DNA of 42,525 nucleotides from Desulforadius tongensis (GTDB taxonomy: Bacteria > Bacillota > Desulfotomaculia > Desulfotomaculales > Desulfohalotomaculaceae): assembly GCF_016907915.1 (NCBI RefSeq), contig NZ_JAFBCW010000025.1:1-42525 (forward strand), in the 5' to 3' direction. Below the pieces are notes generated by a model. That model was not told where the DNA came from, did not search any database, and saw only the letters and a program-made list of their open reading frames with translations. A program made the translations under genes and the position numbers. Position 1 is the first letter of the stretch. The number at the start of each line of letters is the position of its first letter. Below are positions 1 to 7,663 of this stretch, one piece after another.

Positions 1-88
1 GCGGACACCCTTGCCTTAAGCTAACGTTTACTGCTACCTTCAACGTTCGGGACTTTCACCCTATAGACATTGCCCATGCCGGGCACAC
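1..88 (-). mobile_element. Group II intron, 5' end (partial, probably class C)
   Basis: Read on the minus strand, the element begins at 88 with GTGTGCCCGGCATGGG and continues with AGGGTGAAAGTCCC. This matches the GUGYG start and early domain I of bacterial group II introns. It starts 3 bases beyond the T-run of the tRNA-Pro terminator. Insertion just after a rho-independent terminator is the known habit of class C introns. The rest, including any reverse transcriptase, lies off the left edge. Recognition is from memory of intron 5' ends, not a covariance search. Confidence 0.75.
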
Positions 89-90
89 AT

Positions 91-121
91 AAAAATCCTC
101 ACTGGGTTTCCAGTGAGGATT
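91..121 (-). terminator. Rho-independent terminator of tRNA-Pro
   Basis: There is a 12-bp perfect stem (94-105 with 110-121) and a 4-nt loop, followed on the minus strand by TTTTT. It lies 2 bases past the tRNA CCA end and is the apparent target of the adjacent intron. Confidence 0.9.
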
Positions 122-123
122 AC

Positions 124-201
124 TGGTCGGGATGACAGGACTTGAACCTGCGACCTCACGCTCCCGAAGCGTGCGCTCTAGCCAAACTGAGCTACATCCC
201 G
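124..201 (-). tRNA. tRNA-Pro (anticodon CGG)
   Basis: A full cloverleaf reads on the minus strand from CGGGATGTAGCTCAG to an encoded CCA at 124. The anticodon loop is TTCGGGA, giving anticodon CGG (proline, codon CCG). The T-arm GGTTCAAGTCC is present. The gene is followed immediately by its own terminator and then by the intron. A 26-nt partial copy of its 5' end lies upstream at 289-314. Confidence 0.95.
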
Positions 202-288
202 TCAAACTACAATTATTATTATGCTACAAAATTAGCCTAATGTCAATATATACTACCATTGGTAAAAAAGTGCCTTTTAGGTTAATAT

Positions 289-314
289 GCTCTGCCAAAC
301 TGAGCTACATCCCG
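289..314 (-). pseudogene. 5' fragment of a tRNA (acceptor and D-arm only)
   Basis: On the minus strand the sequence starts CGGGATGTAGCTCAGTTTGG, identical to the first 20 bases of tRNA-Pro at 201. It then continues CAGAGC and runs into unrelated AT-rich sequence. No anticodon arm, T-arm or CCA follows, so it cannot be a working tRNA. It differs from the intact copy at the end of the D-loop, so it may derive from another tRNA gene. Possible origins are a deletion in a tRNA cluster or an old integration scar. Confidence 0.7.
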
Positions 315-381
315 TTGACGCATATAATATTATGCACCAATAATATCTAAAAGTCAACATTAAATTAATATATTTTTTATT

Positions 382-404
382 AAGGGTACCTCTGCGGTAC
401 CCTT
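382..404. other. Intergenic hairpin below yedF
   Basis: A 9-bp perfect inverted repeat (AAGGGTACC / GGTACCCTT) encloses a 5-nt loop, between the yedF stop and the tRNA fragment. On the minus strand it is followed by AATAAAAAAT rather than a clean T-run. A terminator for selD-yedF is likely but not textbook. The rest of 202-466 shows no gene. Confidence 0.5.
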
Positions 405-466
405 GCATTAATAACCCACCGTTTTTTCCACCATATCCTGATCCTCTGCTGTCTTTACACCTGCCG

Positions 467-1069
467 CTAGGCTATGGTTATTACTTTTCCCGTTCCCATT
501 TTTTCTACTATCTCAAACATGTTGCTGACTTTTCCCACTGCCAGCTGTTCCTTAATTTTATAGTAATCCAAACACGTACCGCAGGCCAGTATTTCGGTGC
601 CCTTTTGCTGCAGCGCCAGTAAATCTTCCACCATTTTGCAGCCTGAACAAGCCAGCTTCACCCCAGAGTTCATAAATATCAGCGCCGCCGGGGCTGGTTT
701 AGTTTCTTTAATCGATGCGAAAAAACTTTTCATTAAAGTGTACCCCAGTTCCGGTGAGCCCTGGCCCAAGGAGTCGGTGGTGATTAAGTATATTGTACCG
801 CCGGCAGGCACACAGGAAATCACCTCATCTGATTCTGCTTCCGTTTGAACACCTTCCCCCTTGGTAATGGTAATGATAAATTTATTGTCCTTTTCGGCAA
901 CGGAAACATCATACCCGGCATTTTGGGCAAACCTAGTTACATTTTCTTTGGCCACCTGGTTATCTACAATAGAAACCACCACGCCGGATTCTATTTCATC
1001 CAGTGCCCTTTTGGTATTAATCACCGGCTGCGGGCAGGCCAAACCGCAGTTGTTTACTTCTTTGTTCAC
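467..1069 (-). CDS. yedF: YedF-type selenium metabolism protein (TusA + DsrE-like)
   Basis: A 200-aa protein. Residues 1-70 form a TusA-like domain with the CPxP motif (C12-P-Q-P15, and C8 before it). Residues 85-200 resemble a DsrE/DsrF-like fold with two Cys pairs, C141-x2-C144 and C163-x2-C166. This two-domain form is known as the YedF partner of selenium-using organisms and is thought to handle reactive selenium or sulfur. Its exact reaction is not settled. The start is GTG at 1069, with GGAGG 7 bases upstream. It follows selD by 14 bases, so the two are co-transcribed. That linkage, plus the UGA in selD, supports a selenium role over a purely sulfur one. Confidence 0.85.
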   Translation of the reverse strand: MNKEVNNCGLACPQPVINTKRALDEIESGVVVSIVDNQVAKENVTRFAQNAGYDVSVAEKDNKFIITITKGEGVQTEAESDEVISCVPAGGTIYLITTDSLGQGSPELGYTLMKSFFASIKETKPAPAALIFMNSGVKLACSGCKMVEDLLALQQKGTEILACGTCLDYYKIKEQLAVGKVSNMFEIVEKMGTGKVITIA

Positions 1070-1083
1070 AATTTAACCTCCCT

Positions 1084-2124
1084 CTATTTAACTTTAATCA
1101 ACTGTCCCCCGCCGGAAGTAACCCGGCCTACGGTAACTGCATCAACCTGACTTTCCTTTAACAAGTTTAAAAGCCGGTCTGCTTTATGCTCCGGCACGCT
1201 AATTAACAATCCCCCGGATGTCTGCGGGTCAAACATTATGTCCTGCATTTCCCGGGGTACAGAATCAGCAAAGGTTACGCCATCTCCCAAATGCTGACGG
1301 TTGTTATATGCCCCAGCAGGTATCATGCCCATCTGGGCCAATTCAATTACACCGGGAATCACCGGGCATTCCGAGGACCAGAATTCCATTGCTGCATTAC
1401 TGGCCCTGGCCATTTCCGCCGCATGCCCCAGCAGGCCAAAACCGGTTATATCCGTACAGGCATTTACTCCCACTTTATTCATCACTTGACCGGCTTTATT
1501 ATTTAACATAGCCATATACTTGACAGCCAGTGATGAAGTTTCTTGTGATGCCAAGTTACCCTTCACAGCAGTGTTAACAATTCCCGTGCCCAGGGGTTTA
1601 GTCAGCACCAGTACATCGCCGGGCAAAGCCCCACCGTTAGACAGCATCCTATCCGGATGCACCAGGCCAGTAACAGCCAGGCCATATTTGGGTTCGTCAT
1701 CTTCTACCGAATGCCCACCTGCTATTACCGCCCCGGCTTCGCTCACTTTATCTGCTCCGCCCCGCAGAATTTCCTCTAGTACAGCTGTATCCAAGCAGTT
1801 GGGAAAGCAGACTATATTTAACGCCATCACCGGGCGCCCGCCCATGGCATAAACATCGCTTAAAGCATTGGCAGCAGCAATTTGCCCAAAAATATACGGA
1901 TCATCCACCATGGGAGGAAAAAAGTCCAAGGTTTGTATAATGGCTGTATCATCAGTTATGCGATATACCGCTGCATCATCGGAATTTTCAAGCCCCACCA
2001 TCAGGTTGGGGTCGTCTATCTTCGGCAATTGTCGCAGCACCTGCGACAGGGTCTCCGGCCCTATTTTTGCCGCTCACCCAGAGGCTTTGGTCATCTGGGT
2101 TAATTTAGCTTCTTTTGCCGACAC
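1084..2124 (-). CDS. selD: Selenide, water dikinase SelD (selenoprotein, in-frame UGA)
   Basis: SelD makes selenophosphate from selenide and ATP, the selenium donor for Sec-tRNA and selenouridine. The reading frame is interrupted by TGA at 2074-2076, and a naive ORF starts only at 2040. Extending upstream to GTG at 2124 (AGGGGGT ahead) gives a 346-aa protein beginning MSAKEAKLTQMTKASG-U-AAK. Sec falls at residue 17 with Lys at 20, the same positions as catalytic Cys17/Lys20 of E. coli SelD. Downstream motifs fit the AIR-synthase-like fold, for example the ADKVSEAGAVIAGGHSVED segment and FDPQTSGG near the C-terminus. A SECIS-like hairpin follows the UGA. It is first in an operon with yedF. Confidence 0.93.
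2030..2048 (-). promoter_or_regulatory. Candidate bacterial SECIS hairpin in selD
   Basis: On the minus strand, UGUCGCA and UGCGACA form a 7-bp perfect stem around the loop GGUGC. The loop GGU lies 32 nt after the UGA, inside the usual 16-37 nt range for bacterial SECIS elements. The GCAGGU core resembles the E. coli fdhF element. Recognition by SelB is inferred, and no selB gene is in the window. Confidence 0.65.
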
Positions 2125-2333
2125 AGGCCACACCCCCTATCTTCTAAAAGTATTTTTATTTCTAGTTGAAATTATCCTTTATTTCTTATATTCTATTTGG
2201 TAATACTTTTTTACATTGTGCTTTTGTTAACTGTTGGTTATGAAGGTGTGTCATCTGCATATGGAAACGAGTTATTGGTTAAACTACTTTGAGAATGCCG
2301 GAGTATTATACAACTATAAGGTGGGTTGCAAAC

Positions 2334-2624
2334 ATGAAAAACGTTTCACCTAATTGGTTTAAGCACTTGACGGCAGAAGAGGCCATTGCCTATGTTGAAG
2401 ATTCACCCTTTGGTAAGGATTGGGAAGGTAATTTTTTAGAGTTACAGGCATTGAGTTGGGACGCAAACAGCGGTATGCTGGAATTTTTTGACGGTCGTTA
2501 TCGAAATATTGTACGTTTTCAAGCTAATGGAACTATTCGCCACATTGGTGATAACAACCCGTTAAACATGGTGGAGGCAGCATTGGCCGAGCAAAGGAGA
2601 AAAAAGAACCGTTCACCGGCTTAA
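2334..2624 (+). CDS. Small conserved-looking protein, function unknown
   Basis: A 96-aa soluble protein beginning MKNVSPNWFKHL. I chose ATG 2334 because AAGGTGGG precedes it; an upstream ATG at 2289 lacks a comparable site. It has an acidic, Trp/Phe-rich first half (WEGNFLELQALSW) and a basic tail (EQRRKKNRSP). There is no signal peptide, membrane segment or catalytic motif I recognise. It is alone between selD (divergent) and the penicillin-binding protein (convergent), with which it shares a strong terminator. The 2125-2333 stretch upstream shows no other gene. Confidence 0.6.
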   Translation: MKNVSPNWFKHLTAEEAIAYVEDSPFGKDWEGNFLELQALSWDANSGMLEFFDGRYRNIVRFQANGTIRHIGDNNPLNMVEAALAEQRRKKNRSPA

Positions 2625-2627
2625 CCG

Positions 2628-2668
2628 CTTAAAAGGACTTGTTTCCAGTGGAAACAAGTCCTTTTAAG
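2628..2668. terminator. Bidirectional terminator
   Basis: A 19-bp perfect stem (2628-2646 with 2650-2668) encloses a 3-nt loop. It has A/T-rich flanks on both sides and sits between two convergent genes, so it can serve both strands. Confidence 0.9.
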
Positions 2669-2695
2669 TTAATTTCCCTGCAAAATGCTGCGGTT

Positions 2696-4756
2696 CTAAA
2701 ACCGGTGGTCTCTGTAACGCTTGTTTGTAAAATTCCTGTTTCTAAGTATGGGATTGGACCAGGGAATTTCCGCGGGAAAATCAATTTGATTTGACTGTTC
2801 ATCAAAGAGCCGCGGATATTTCTGCCAGTTTACATCACCGGTACAGTACACCACCGGTTCTGTACCTTCTTCAAAGGCTGCCTTTATTACACCGGTGCTG
2901 GCCGGTGACGCCAGCAGGCCATCTCTGGTACACACTTCTTTAAACACAATACCCTTGGGCACTGTAAATTCTTTTTGGGGCTTATCACTTAATGCTTTGC
3001 TCATGAAAAGTTCCCAAATAGGCCCCGCTTTTTGCCCCCCGGTGCCAACGATCCTGACCTGTCCTTTTTCATCCTTATCATATCCCACATAAACTGCTGC
3101 CACCAGTTCCGGAGTATAACCCACAAACCAGGCATCGTGATAGTTATCAGTGGTGCCTGTTTTTCCCGCTGCCGGGCGGTTAATATTTAAGTTTGAAGCT
3201 GTTCCTCCCGGCTCAAATACACTTTTCAGCATGTCAGTAATGATATAGGCATGTTTTTCATCCATCACCCTGGACAGCTTACTGCGGCGGCTTACCAGCA
3301 CCTGCCCCCTGCTGTCCTTTACCCGGGTAAAATATATCGGTTCGGCCAGTATCCCACCGCCGGCAAATACCGCATAGGCGTTGGCCAGCTCCATAGGGGT
3401 TACTTCCGATGTTCCCAAGGCCAGGGATGGGTAAGCCTTTAACTGGCTCTTTATACCCAGGCGCCTGGCTAAGTCCGCCACAACCCTGGGGCCAATTTGA
3501 ACATTCAGCTGTACCGCCACCACATTATCCGATATTTTTAAGGCTTCTTTCAGCGTAAAGTACCGGTTATGGTAGCCGCCCCCGTAATCAGTGGGTTTGT
3601 AAGGTTTGTTATCAAACTGCGGGTATTCAACCGGCCCGCAAAAAAAAGTGCTGGCCGCCGTAAACCCGTGTTCCAGGGCTGCAGCATAAACAAAGGGTTT
3701 AAAGGCGGAACCGGGCTGCCGGGCGGCTAAGGCCCGGTTGTACTGGCTTTGGCTGTAATCTTTTCCCCCCACCATGGCCACCACATACCCGTTGGCAGGA
3801 TTAATGGCCACCAGGGCAGCCTGCAGCTCATCATCTTCATTTTTTAACCGCATATCTACCGCTTCCTCTGCCGCCTTCTGCATATCCAAATCCAAAGTAG
3901 TTTCTATTTCCAATCCCCCGGTATACAAAATATCCTTCCCGCCGGGCAGTACTTCATCCAGCTGTTTCAGCAGTTGGGCGATAAAATACCCCGCTTCGCC
4001 GGCGTGAGGCGGTACCGGCACTATATTTACGGGTTCATTTTGGGCCTTCTTTAACGTCTTCTCATCTATGAAATTAAGCTCGTACATTCTTTTTAATACA
4101 GTTTTCTGCCTTTTACGAGCTGCTTCAATGTTACCGGGGTCGGAATAGATACTGGGTGCTTTTACAAAACCGGCCAGCATGGCACTTTCCGCCGCTGTCA
4201 AATCTTTAGCCCTTTTATTAAAAAATTTACCGGCTGCCGCTTCAACACCGTAGCACCCCCGGCCAAAATACACCGTATTTAAATATTTATTTAAAATTTC
4301 ATCTTTTGTATAGTAACGTTCCAGCAGTATGGCATAGTACATTTCTTTAACTTTTCGAGACAAGGTGCGCTGGTGACTGAGGTATAAATTTTTGGCCAGC
4401 TGCTGGGTAATGGTACTGCCCCCTTCCACCAGTTTCCCGGCCCTGATATTGTGATACACAGCCCTTAATAAACCAACGGGATCTACACCCGGGTGTTTAT
4501 AAAACCGGGCATCTTCCACCGCTACAATGGCCTGCCTCATATACGGCGATATCTCTTCCAGCTTGACGGGAATGCGGTTGTATTCACCAATGGTGGTAAT
4601 TAACCGGCCGGATGAATCCAGCACCCGGGATGCCACCGGCACTTTAGGTTCAGGCAGCCCGGTTTGCAAACTGCAGCCCACCAGTGTTAACAAACAAAAA
4701 ATTGTTATTAAAAAAACGGGCAATCTTCTGCTCTGTTCCACTGGCTCACCCCTCAT
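2696..4756 (-). CDS. Class A penicillin-binding protein (PBP1A family)
   Basis: A 686-aa bifunctional peptidoglycan synthase. Residues 45-220 are the GT51 glycosyltransferase, with catalytic Glu81 in VAVEDARFYKHPGVD and GGSTITQQLAKNL at 112-124. Residues 310-590 are the transpeptidase, with SxxK at Ser350-Lys353 (GSAFK), SDN at 409-411 and KTG at 532-534. It acts outside the membrane, polymerising lipid II and cross-linking stems. The N-terminus has basic residues, a hydrophobic stretch and LVGC28, which reads like a lipobox; class A PBPs usually keep a plain membrane anchor. It lies downstream of the SleB-like hydrolase, with a terminator hairpin between, so it probably has its own promoter. 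Confidence 0.93.
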   Translation of the reverse strand: MRGEPVEQSRRLPVFLITIFCLLTLVGCSLQTGLPEPKVPVASRVLDSSGRLITTIGEYNRIPVKLEEISPYMRQAIVAVEDARFYKHPGVDPVGLLRAVYHNIRAGKLVEGGSTITQQLAKNLYLSHQRTLSRKVKEMYYAILLERYYTKDEILNKYLNTVYFGRGCYGVEAAAGKFFNKRAKDLTAAESAMLAGFVKAPSIYSDPGNIEAARKRQKTVLKRMYELNFIDEKTLKKAQNEPVNIVPVPPHAGEAGYFIAQLLKQLDEVLPGGKDILYTGGLEIETTLDLDMQKAAEEAVDMRLKNEDDELQAALVAINPANGYVVAMVGGKDYSQSQYNRALAARQPGSAFKPFVYAAALEHGFTAASTFFCGPVEYPQFDNKPYKPTDYGGGYHNRYFTLKEALKISDNVVAVQLNVQIGPRVVADLARRLGIKSQLKAYPSLALGTSEVTPMELANAYAVFAGGGILAEPIYFTRVKDSRGQVLVSRRSKLSRVMDEKHAYIITDMLKSVFEPGGTASNLNINRPAAGKTGTTDNYHDAWFVGYTPELVAAVYVGYDKDEKGQVRIVGTGGQKAGPIWELFMSKALSDKPQKEFTVPKGIVFKEVCTRDGLLASPASTGVIKAAFEEGTEPVVYCTGDVNWQKYPRLFDEQSNQIDFPAEIPWSNPILRNRNFTNKRYRDHRF

Positions 4757-4774
4757 CTACAACACCTAAAGGAT

Positions 4775-4799
4775 AAAGGACGCAGTTACTGCGCCCTTT
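4775..4799 (-). terminator. Terminator between SleB-like gene and PBP gene
   Basis: AAAGG-A-CGCAG pairs with CTGCG-C-CCTTT (one internal mismatch, 3-nt loop). It is followed on the minus strand by TTTATCCTTTA. The position fits termination of the upstream cell-wall hydrolase gene. Confidence 0.6.
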
Positions 4800-4869
4800 A
4801 CTGTACAGGGTATCAATACCGCCGGTTCCTTTTTGCAACGCTGGCCGTTAACCGCCAGTGCTTACCTCA

Positions 4870-5574
4870 CTAAGCCTTTATAGAAGCAAATACGTGATTA
4901 CCTATCCTAGTTATAACAGGCAGAGTTCGAATCCACGTGTCTGAACTGGCATTGGGGTTATAAAAAAACAGCGCACCATTGGTGGGATCATCACCCTTTA
5001 ATGCCTGTATTGCCGCCAGTTTAGAGCTTTTGTCCGGTTTTAGATTTATTGACCCGTCACCCACCGGGCTAAATTGATATACGCGATGGTTTTTTTGCAT
5101 AATCACTTCTTTAATGGTATGAGGAAAATAAGGGCTTTTAAGGCGGTTTAATATCACCGCCCCCACTGCCACTTTACCCACAAAACTTTCACCGCGGGCT
5201 TCGGCATGAATCAACCGGGCCAATAAATCAACTTCTTCCAGTGAAATGTTAACTTTACTCCTGGATATCACCGCCACTGCCGGTGGATTTTCTAAAGGTA
5301 AATATAACTTCTGCCCCACCAAAATGGTAGTGTTATCCAAGCCATTATAACGCATCAGTGATGCAACAGTTAGATTAAACTTCCTGCTAATTCCGTAAAG
5401 GGTGTCTCCCTCCTGCACTATATATGACATGTCTGGATTAGATGGTTCTCCTTGGGCCACCTGGGTGGCAATAGTGTCCGAACCCTCACCGGCCATTGCT
5501 GCCCCGGTCAGCACCGCTGTGACCGTCATCATCACTGTCAATGAAACGGCGAGCATACGGATTTTTTTGTACAT
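4870..5574 (-). CDS. LysM + SleB-type cell wall hydrolase
   Basis: A 234-aa secreted protein. It has a signal peptide at about 1-28 (KKIRMLAVSLTVMMTV...AMA) and one LysM peptidoglycan-binding repeat at about 50-93 (YIVQEGDTLYGISRKF ... LVGQKLYLPL). A Hydrolase_2 (SleB/CwlJ-like) domain follows from about 115 to the end, with LARLIHAEARGESFVGKVAV and GALFFYNP. The fold is known from spore cortex-lytic enzymes and related cell-wall hydrolases; the first Glu of HAEARGE is the expected catalytic residue. AAAGGAGG precedes ATG 5574. It fits a sporulating Gram-positive. Whether it acts on the cortex or the vegetative wall cannot be told from sequence. Confidence 0.88.
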   Translation of the reverse strand: MYKKIRMLAVSLTVMMTVTAVLTGAAMAGEGSDTIATQVAQGEPSNPDMSYIVQEGDTLYGISRKFNLTVASLMRYNGLDNTTILVGQKLYLPLENPPAVAVISRSKVNISLEEVDLLARLIHAEARGESFVGKVAVGAVILNRLKSPYFPHTIKEVIMQKNHRVYQFSPVGDGSINLKPDKSSKLAAIQALKGDDPTNGALFFYNPNASSDTWIRTLPVITRIGNHVFASIKA

Positions 5575-5652
5575 TTTTTCCTCCTTTTCCCGGCTACGAG
5601 TTATATTTTGTCAATATAAGCTTATCCATATACATGAAAATTTAACCATAAA

Positions 5653-5682
5653 AAAACCGCTTCCATTAGCGGATGCGGTTTT
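5653..5682 (-). terminator. Rho-independent terminator facing left
   Basis: AAAACCGC pairs with GCGGTTTT, and an inner TCC/GGA extends the stem. Seven T follow on the minus strand. The dnaI-like gene already has its own terminator at 5938-5970. This second one therefore closes a separate short transcript from 5683-5937, or is a backup. I see no convincing gene in 5683-5937. Confidence 0.75.
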
Positions 5683-5937
5683 GTGTATCAACAGCGCCCC
5701 GATGCCTAACCCTATTCCACCATACAACGCTCCTTTTTGCAGGGTTTTAACATTTTTCAGGGGCAATGGCCTTTAAGTCAACGGGAGTGGTAACAAAGGT
5801 GGCGATGCTTATACCAGTTTTGTGTTTGTGCTCTCATAATGATTGTAGTATCTCTCTTGATAATCATTTTATTCGCCGGCTGCCGGTCTGCCCTGAAAAA
5901 GTCGTCCTGCTGATCCCGGCAGTATCTGCCACCGCTT

Positions 5938-5970
5938 AAAAAAAAGGAGCGGCTAAACAGCCACCCCTTA
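5938..5970 (-). terminator. Terminator of the dnaI-like gene
   Basis: A 10-bp stem (5944-5953 with 5960-5969, two G-U pairs) is followed on the minus strand by a run of T. It overlaps the stop codon of the helicase-loader gene. Confidence 0.8.
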
Positions 5971-6693
5971 CCTGCTTTCAATTCTTTTTAAATAGCGTAT
6001 ATTGTTGTCAACCAACAGCCGGTAAAACTTGCACATTTGAAACAGCCTTGACGCCGTGCGCTCGCCCAGGTGTTCCGAAAGTTCCGCCACAGATAAATTG
6101 GTGGTAATAACCGTTGGTAATTGATAATTAAGCCGGTAATTAATAATGGAATATAATTTATTGATTGTCCACTGGGTGTAATTGTGCACTCCCAGGTCAT
6201 CCAGTATCAACAGGGGGATCTCCCTGGCAGCATCAATTATGCTTTGCTCAGTTAATTCTCTGTGCTGGATGTCATAGGTAGCCCGGATTTTATCCAGCAA
6301 ATCGGGCACCACCACAAATAATACCTGCCCCCCTTTTTCCAGCACGGCATTGGCTATGGCACAGGCTAAAAAAGTTTTACCGCTTCCCACCGGGCCGGTA
6401 AACAGCAGTCCTTCGGTATGGCGGTTTTGTAAAAACTTATCCACAAATTCCCGGGCTGCTTTATAGGTTATCTGGGCTGTTTGGGCATAACTAACTCCTT
6501 TAACCTTATCAAACTTGTCCGGGGAATAATATTTAAAATCAAAGTTTTCAAAGGTAAAACCCCTCATTAAAGGCGTTAAACCGGATTGGGCATAGGCCGC
6601 TTCCTTTATTTTATCCCGCACGCAGGCACATCGCACTGCCTTATCACCCTTCATCACCAACCCGGTACCACCACAGTAACGGCACTCAGCCAT
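5968..6693 (-). CDS. DnaI/DnaC-type helicase loader ATPase
   Basis: A 241-aa AAA+ protein. An N-terminal zinc-finger-like segment (C4-x2-C7 and C22-x-C24) precedes the ATPase core. Walker A is GPVGSGKT at 100-107 and Walker B is LLILDDLG at 161-168. ITTNLS and an Arg finger-like GERTASRL follow. In DnaI of Bacillus the N-terminal zinc domain contacts the replicative helicase and the AAA+ part loads it on DNA. Its partner, a DnaD-like gene, lies 13 bases upstream, which supports a helicase-loading role over an IS-linked IstB role. GAGGTGG precedes ATG 6693. Confidence 0.9.
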   Translation of the reverse strand: MAECRYCGGTGLVMKGDKAVRCACVRDKIKEAAYAQSGLTPLMRGFTFENFDFKYYSPDKFDKVKGVSYAQTAQITYKAAREFVDKFLQNRHTEGLLFTGPVGSGKTFLACAIANAVLEKGGQVLFVVVPDLLDKIRATYDIQHRELTEQSIIDAAREIPLLILDDLGVHNYTQWTINKLYSIINYRLNYQLPTVITTNLSVAELSEHLGERTASRLFQMCKFYRLLVDNNIRYLKRIESR

Positions 6694-6706
6694 TTTACCA
6701 CCTCGG

Positions 6707-7573
6707 TTAACTCATCAAAAGCGCGTCATACAGCTTTTTGCGCTCTTTATCACTTTCCGCTGCCATTCTTTTCTCCTGGCTTTTTCTGCTGCCGGAATAA
6801 CCGCGACCGATCCGGCGCTTTTTGAATTCCTCATCATACCGGTTAATATCATGCAGGGTACGCAAATTATTTTTCCGCCACTCCATTAAAATCGCATCTA
6901 TATAACGGAAATTGCTTTTACCCAGCAGCACTGCCCGGCGCAGCGCTTCTATAATTAATACACTGTCTATTTCATCCATCCAGTGGCGGATGCGCTCCAC
7001 CTCCATCGGTGATAACGGCCGGGCAAATTCCCGTTCAAAAAGGGCACATATATTCAAAACCTGTCCCTTCGGTTGGTCTTCCCTCAGCGGTGACTTGCTT
7101 TCCTTTACTGGCAGTTGATCAGCGGATCTGTATTGATGCAATCTGTCCAAAATGTTTTTGGTTTCTTCTATTTCCTTCACCTTATCACAAGCCCACAGCT
7201 CGGATAATTTCTCATACAGCGGCTCAAAATCAAGCCCATCCACCACCATATCCTTACCAAAATCATAATACTGGGTGATGGAAAGCAGTTCTTTATCCAA
7301 CAAACTATCTATTAAATACTGCACCTGCTCGGCCCCACCGTTTACATATGGATCAAGTTCTTCCGCTGTGGGAAAAAGATTTTTTTCCTCGGTGCGCAGC
7401 CTGAGCAGCTGAATTAATAACATCATTTCACTGTCAGTAATATCCAGTTTAGTATAATATTTAAGCAGGAGGTTAGGCACACTGGTGGAGCCGGTCACCA
7501 GCAAATCTGCTCCAAAAGCGGCAGTAATATTACCTGCCCGGTATTTTTTGACAGCCTTATTTTTCAATGTCAT
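6707..7573 (-). CDS. DnaD/DnaB-like replication initiation protein
   Basis: A 288-aa protein. Residues 30-130 look like the DnaD N-terminal winged helix. Residues 165-245 carry a DnaB_2/DnaD C-terminal domain (FEREFARPLSPMEVERIRHW ... AILMEWRKNNL), the DNA-binding helical module of Gram-positive helicase-loading proteins. A Lys/Arg-rich tail follows (GYSGSRKSQEKR). GGGAGGTGA precedes ATG 7573. It is co-transcribed with the helicase-loader ATPase, the usual dnaD-dnaI pairing of Clostridia. The domain is also found in phage replication proteins, but nothing else phage-like is nearby. Confidence 0.87.
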   Translation of the reverse strand: MTLKNKAVKKYRAGNITAAFGADLLVTGSTSVPNLLLKYYTKLDITDSEMMLLIQLLRLRTEEKNLFPTAEELDPYVNGGAEQVQYLIDSLLDKELLSITQYYDFGKDMVVDGLDFEPLYEKLSELWACDKVKEIEETKNILDRLHQYRSADQLPVKESKSPLREDQPKGQVLNICALFEREFARPLSPMEVERIRHWMDEIDSVLIIEALRRAVLLGKSNFRYIDAILMEWRKNNLRTLHDINRYDEEFKKRRIGRGYSGSRKSQEKRMAAESDKERKKLYDALLMS

Positions 7574-7663
7574 AACTCAGTCACCTCCCTAAAAAGCAAC
7601 ATATATATTTTATGGTACAAAAGGTTAATTTGTCCATAGGATATATTTGCTATCAGGTGCCGT

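Noticed and set aside
5778-5981. 67-aa minus-strand ORF after the dnaI-like gene
   Set aside because: It has no ribosome site, overlaps the end of the helicase-loader gene and reads through its terminator. The translation is not protein-like.
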